Source: Desulfocapsa sp. (GTDB taxonomy: Bacteria; Desulfobacterota; Desulfobulbia; Desulfobulbales; Desulfocapsaceae). From it: a stretch of DNA of 8,816 nucleotides. Each line of letters starts with the position of its first letter. The first letter of the stretch is position 1. The DNA lies in contig DAOVZA010000060.1 of assembly GCA_030635405.1 (NCBI GenBank), forward strand, positions 1 to 8,816. Direction: 5' to 3'. Below the pieces are notes generated by a model. It searched no databases and was not told the DNA's origin. It saw only the letters and a program-made list of their open reading frames with translations. Below, piece by piece: positions 6,955-8,816 of the stretch. Position numbers and translations under genes: made by a program.

Positions 6955-7851
6955 TTAATGCGATCGGGTAACAATATAATCGGCAAGCAGACGTAATGGC
7001 TTGGCTTTGTCGTCGAATGTTGCAAGGCAATTCTTTGCCTCTTGAACTGCATTTTTGGCTCTTGTTCGTGTCTCTTCAATACCAAAGTAAGCAGGATATG
7101 TGGCTTTGCCAAGTTCTTCATCGCTTCCTGCGGCTTTTCCAAGCTGTTCTGTGGTGGCTGTTGCATTTAGCAGATCATCGACAATTTGAAAGGCAAGACC
7201 TATTTGATTGCCGTATTGTTCAAGTACCTGGAGTTGATCGTTACTTGCTCCACCTGCTATTCCACCTGTCATAACCGAGGCTGTAATGAGGGCTCCTGTC
7301 TTACTTCTATGAATTGTCTGAAGAGTTTCAAAGGGAAACTGGGTGTTTTCACTTGCGATATCGAGCGCCTGGCCTCCAACCATACCGTATGATCCGGCAG
7401 CTCGTGCAATACAGTGACTTATGGCGAGTTTTTTATCAGCATCAAGATTGCCATATTGAGGATCACAGAGAAGATCAAAGGCCCAGGTAAGTAATCCATC
7501 ACCGGCAAGTATGGCTCCTGCTTCACCATAAAGGACATGATTTGTTGCTTTGCCACGACGCAAGTCATCGTTATCCATGGCTGGCAGGTCATCATGAATT
7601 AATGAATAGGTATGAATGCATTCAAGGGCGCAGGCAACCGGTAGAATATCCTGGTCAGCAATTGCATCACCCGCAATCGCCCGAGCTGAGGCAAGACAAA
7701 GAATAGGGCGAACACGTTTACCGCCGGCAAGCAGCGAATAGCGCATGGCCTCTATATGTTTTGCAAAATTACCAGTGGCTTTTGGAATTAAGCTGTCAAA
7801 AGCAGCTTCAACCAGCTGCCTCTGCTCGTTAAGATATTTCTTGATCTCCAT
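6955..7851 (-). CDS. ispA: Farnesyl diphosphate synthase-type polyprenyl synthetase
   Basis: The 298-residue protein condenses isopentenyl diphosphate with dimethylallyl or geranyl diphosphate to make farnesyl diphosphate (or possibly the C20 product) for quinones and undecaprenyl carriers. It shows GGKRVRP (43-49), the first Asp-rich motif DDLPAMD (87-93, with the four-residue spacing of bacterial enzymes), [10 protein letters not shown] (156-165) and the second motif region QIVDDLLN (222-229), where the third Asp of DDxxD is replaced by Asn. GKATYP (248-253) follows. The ATG at 7851 matches where relatives begin; the longer frame to 7911 starts at a TTG inside xseB. The gene overlaps the xseB end by 23 bases with only a weak Shine-Dalgarno (GGATC), which suggests translational coupling. 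Exact chain length cannot be read with certainty. Confidence 0.93.
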   Translation of the reverse strand: MEIKKYLNEQRQLVEAAFDSLIPKATGNFAKHIEAMRYSLLAGGKRVRPILCLASARAIAGDAIADQDILPVACALECIHTYSLIHDDLPAMDNDDLRRGKATNHVLYGEAGAILAGDGLLTWAFDLLCDPQYGNLDADKKLAISHCIARAAGSYGMVGGQALDIASENTQFPFETLQTIHRSKTGALITASVMTGGIAGGASNDQLQVLEQYGNQIGLAFQIVDDLLNATATTEQLGKAAGSDEELGKATYPAYFGIEETRTRAKNAVQEAKNCLATFDDKAKPLRLLADYIVTRSH

Positions 7852-8074
7852 GATCCAACTCGTCAAAGGGTTGTTTGGTGAGTCCGCCCTGTTTTTCAAG
7901 GAGTAACTCAACCTTTGCTTTGGCGTCCGTCAGGGTCGTATTGCAAAAATCAACAAGGCCGATTCCTTCATCGAATTTCTTGAGACTCTTCTCAAGACTG
8001 AGATCACCGTTCTCAAGTTCTTCGGTTATCTGTTCGAGTTTTCCAAGAGCAGTTTCAAATGTTCGTTTAGCCAT
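7829..8074 (-). CDS. xseB: Exodeoxyribonuclease VII small subunit
   Basis: The 81-residue protein is the small subunit of exonuclease VII, which with the XseA subunit degrades single-stranded DNA from both ends in the cytoplasm. The N-terminal helix-rich stretch [18 protein letters not shown] (6-23), followed by [17 protein letters not shown], is the standard family pattern, and the length is typical. The C-terminal tail is polar and charged. It is the first gene of the xseB-ispA-dxs run and overlaps ispA by 23 bases. Upstream of the ATG only an A-rich AAAAAGAAA stretch is seen, a weak ribosome binding site. No xseA is in the window. Confidence 0.95.
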   Translation of the reverse strand: MAKRTFETALGKLEQITEELENGDLSLEKSLKKFDEGIGLVDFCNTTLTDAKAKVELLLEKQGGLTKQPFDELDHGDQEIS

Positions 8075-8130
8075 TTTCTTTTTAATCTAGGTAGAAGATG
8101 CTGAATTACTTTTCTTTAATTTTAAAGACC

Positions 8131-8136
8131 ATTATA
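8131..8136 (-). promoter_or_regulatory. Candidate -10 element for the xseB-ispA-dxs operon
   Basis: Minus-strand TATAAT lies within the AT-rich divergent gap and would start transcription near 8124, giving a leader of about 50 nt before xseB. No good -35 hexamer sits 16-18 bases upstream (CTTCTC at 17). The repeated TA dinucleotides there could produce a chance match. Confidence 0.4.
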
Positions 8137-8151
8137 TATATTCACAGTTGA

Positions 8152-8180
8152 GTGAGAAGTCGAGAATAAAGTAGTATAAT
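8152..8180 (+). promoter_or_regulatory. Promoter of the xerC-type gene
   Basis: A perfect -10 TATAAT (8175-8180) is preceded after 17 bases by GTGAGA (8152-8157), four of six matches to the -35 consensus. Predicted start of transcription is near 8187, only about four bases before the ATG at 8191. Confidence 0.6.
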
Positions 8181-8190
8181 AAATACCTGA

Positions 8191-8816
8191 ATGAAGAACA
8201 AAATCGATACTTATATAGATTCATTTCTCCGCTGGCTTGAGGTGGAAAAGGGCTATTCAGTTCATACCGTTTCCGGTTACGGACGAGATCTCGCCGAATT
8301 TGCACGAACACTTCAGGAAGATCAGGCTGTGGCGAAGTTAGAAGCTGTTGATATTAGACGTTTTGTTGTGAGTCTGCATGGACATAACAGTGCTGCAACG
8401 GTGGCCAGGAAACTTTCTGCTTTAAGAAGTTTCTTCAAATTTCTTCTTAAGAATAAACGAATCGTAAATGATCCCATTGATGGAATCACCGGCCCAAAGA
8501 CTGGAAAGTATCTTCCTGTTTTTCTGACAGTTGATGAGGTTTTTTCTTTACTGGAGACTCCTGCAAAAAAAGATCGCTTTATGCTTCGTGATCGTGCAAT
8601 TCTTGAACTTTTATACTCAACCGGGATGCGTGTTTCTGAGCTCGTCTCAAGGGACCTTTTGAACCTTGATTTTACAACTGAAATGCTTAGGGTGAGGGGC
8701 AAAGGAAATAAGGAGCGATTGGTACCGGTCGGCAGACCTGCTCTTGAAGCAATTCAAACCTGGCTACCATTGAGGGATCAACTTATTGCAGATCGTGCTA
8801 AACGTGGCCGTGAAGT
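8191..8816 (+). CDS. xerC: Tyrosine recombinase, XerC/XerD type (3' end cut by window)
   Basis: The first 208 residues of a site-specific tyrosine recombinase are present. Xer proteins resolve chromosome dimers at dif with FtsK. Residues 1 to about 90 form the helical core-binding domain, including KLSALRSFFKFL, and the catalytic domain starts near residue 110. The first catalytic Arg is R147 in STGMRVSEL and the catalytic Lys is K171 in GKGNKERLVP. The HxxR motif, last His/Trp and nucleophilic Tyr lie beyond the edge. A stop codon (TGA at 8188-8190) directly precedes the ATG in frame, so the start cannot be further upstream. No Shine-Dalgarno is visible, and a perfect -10 lies only 10 bases before the ATG. 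XerC is favoured over XerD or a phage-type integrase by overall resemblance; the neighbours are housekeeping genes. Confidence 0.85.
   Translation, partial: MKNKIDTYIDSFLRWLEVEKGYSVHTVSGYGRDLAEFARTLQEDQAVAKLEAVDIRRFVVSLHGHNSAATVARKLSALRSFFKFLLKNKRIVNDPIDGITGPKTGKYLPVFLTVDEVFSLLETPAKKDRFMLRDRAILELLYSTGMRVSELVSRDLLNLDFTTEMLRVRGKGNKERLVPVGRPALEAIQTWLPLRDQLIADRAKRGRE

Noticed and set aside
7852..7911. Extended IspA start at 7911
   Set aside because: The first codon is a TTG deep within xseB, and the added 20 residues do not resemble IspA N-termini, whereas ATG 7851 lines up with known family starts.
8322..8702. Minus-strand ORF of 126 residues opposite xerC
   Set aside because: It is the shadow of the recombinase frame, which is open from 8191 to the window end and carries the catalytic Arg and Lys motifs.
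1..8816. A hidden multi-gene novel system, CRISPR array, tRNA or prophage
   Set aside because: I found no direct-repeat array, no tRNA-like cloverleaf, no phage genes and no cluster of unknown genes; almost all coding space is explained by known housekeeping families and one HAO-like cytochrome. The XerC-type gene looks like a housekeeping Xer, not a phage integrase.

Overview
The window reads as ordinary chromosomal DNA of an anaerobic, Gram-negative bacterium of the Desulfobacterota, most likely related to Desulfobulbales (sulfate or sulfur metabolisers). This rests on an octaheme hydroxylamine-oxidoreductase-like cytochrome, a long-form class II aldolase, the xseB-ispA-dxs order and the general look of the proteins. 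No rRNA or other marker is present, so the placement is an inference. Base composition leans AT and looks even along the window, with no sign of a recently acquired island.

Layout. Positions 15-141 hold a 127-bp nested inverted repeat that looks like a small non-autonomous repeat element. Next, on the minus strand, comes a secreted octaheme cytochrome c of the HAO family (153-1439). A 284-bp divergent intergenic region separates it from tatC. This region carries a perfect TTGAC-N4-GTCAA palindrome of the Crp/Fnr type, centred at -41.5 relative to a candidate start of the cytochrome transcript. On the plus strand follow tatC (1724-2556), split by a one-base frame change in a run of nine T, then a class II fructose-bisphosphate aldolase (2669-3949), then a UDP-glucuronate 4-epimerase-like gene (3942-4979) whose start overlaps the aldolase stop. 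A strong hairpin at 4991-5019 closes this run and also sits at the end of the converging minus-strand operon xseB-ispA-dxs (8074 down to 5023). A divergent promoter region leads to a partial xerC-type recombinase gene (8191 to the window edge), which appears to be made from a nearly leaderless mRNA.

How the parts work together. dxs and ispA supply isoprenoid precursors and farnesyl diphosphate, and xseB is their usual operon partner. The aldolase and epimerase join central hexose phosphate metabolism to nucleotide-sugar and surface-polysaccharide supply. TatC is the core of twin-arginine export. The cytochrome has a typical signal peptide without a visible twin-arginine motif, so it probably uses Sec and is not a client of TatC.

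I did not find a previously undescribed multi-gene system. The points most worth following are the tatC frame change, the activator site and possible shared promoter logic in front of the octaheme cytochrome, the type of that cytochrome, the nested inverted repeat and the short xerC leader.
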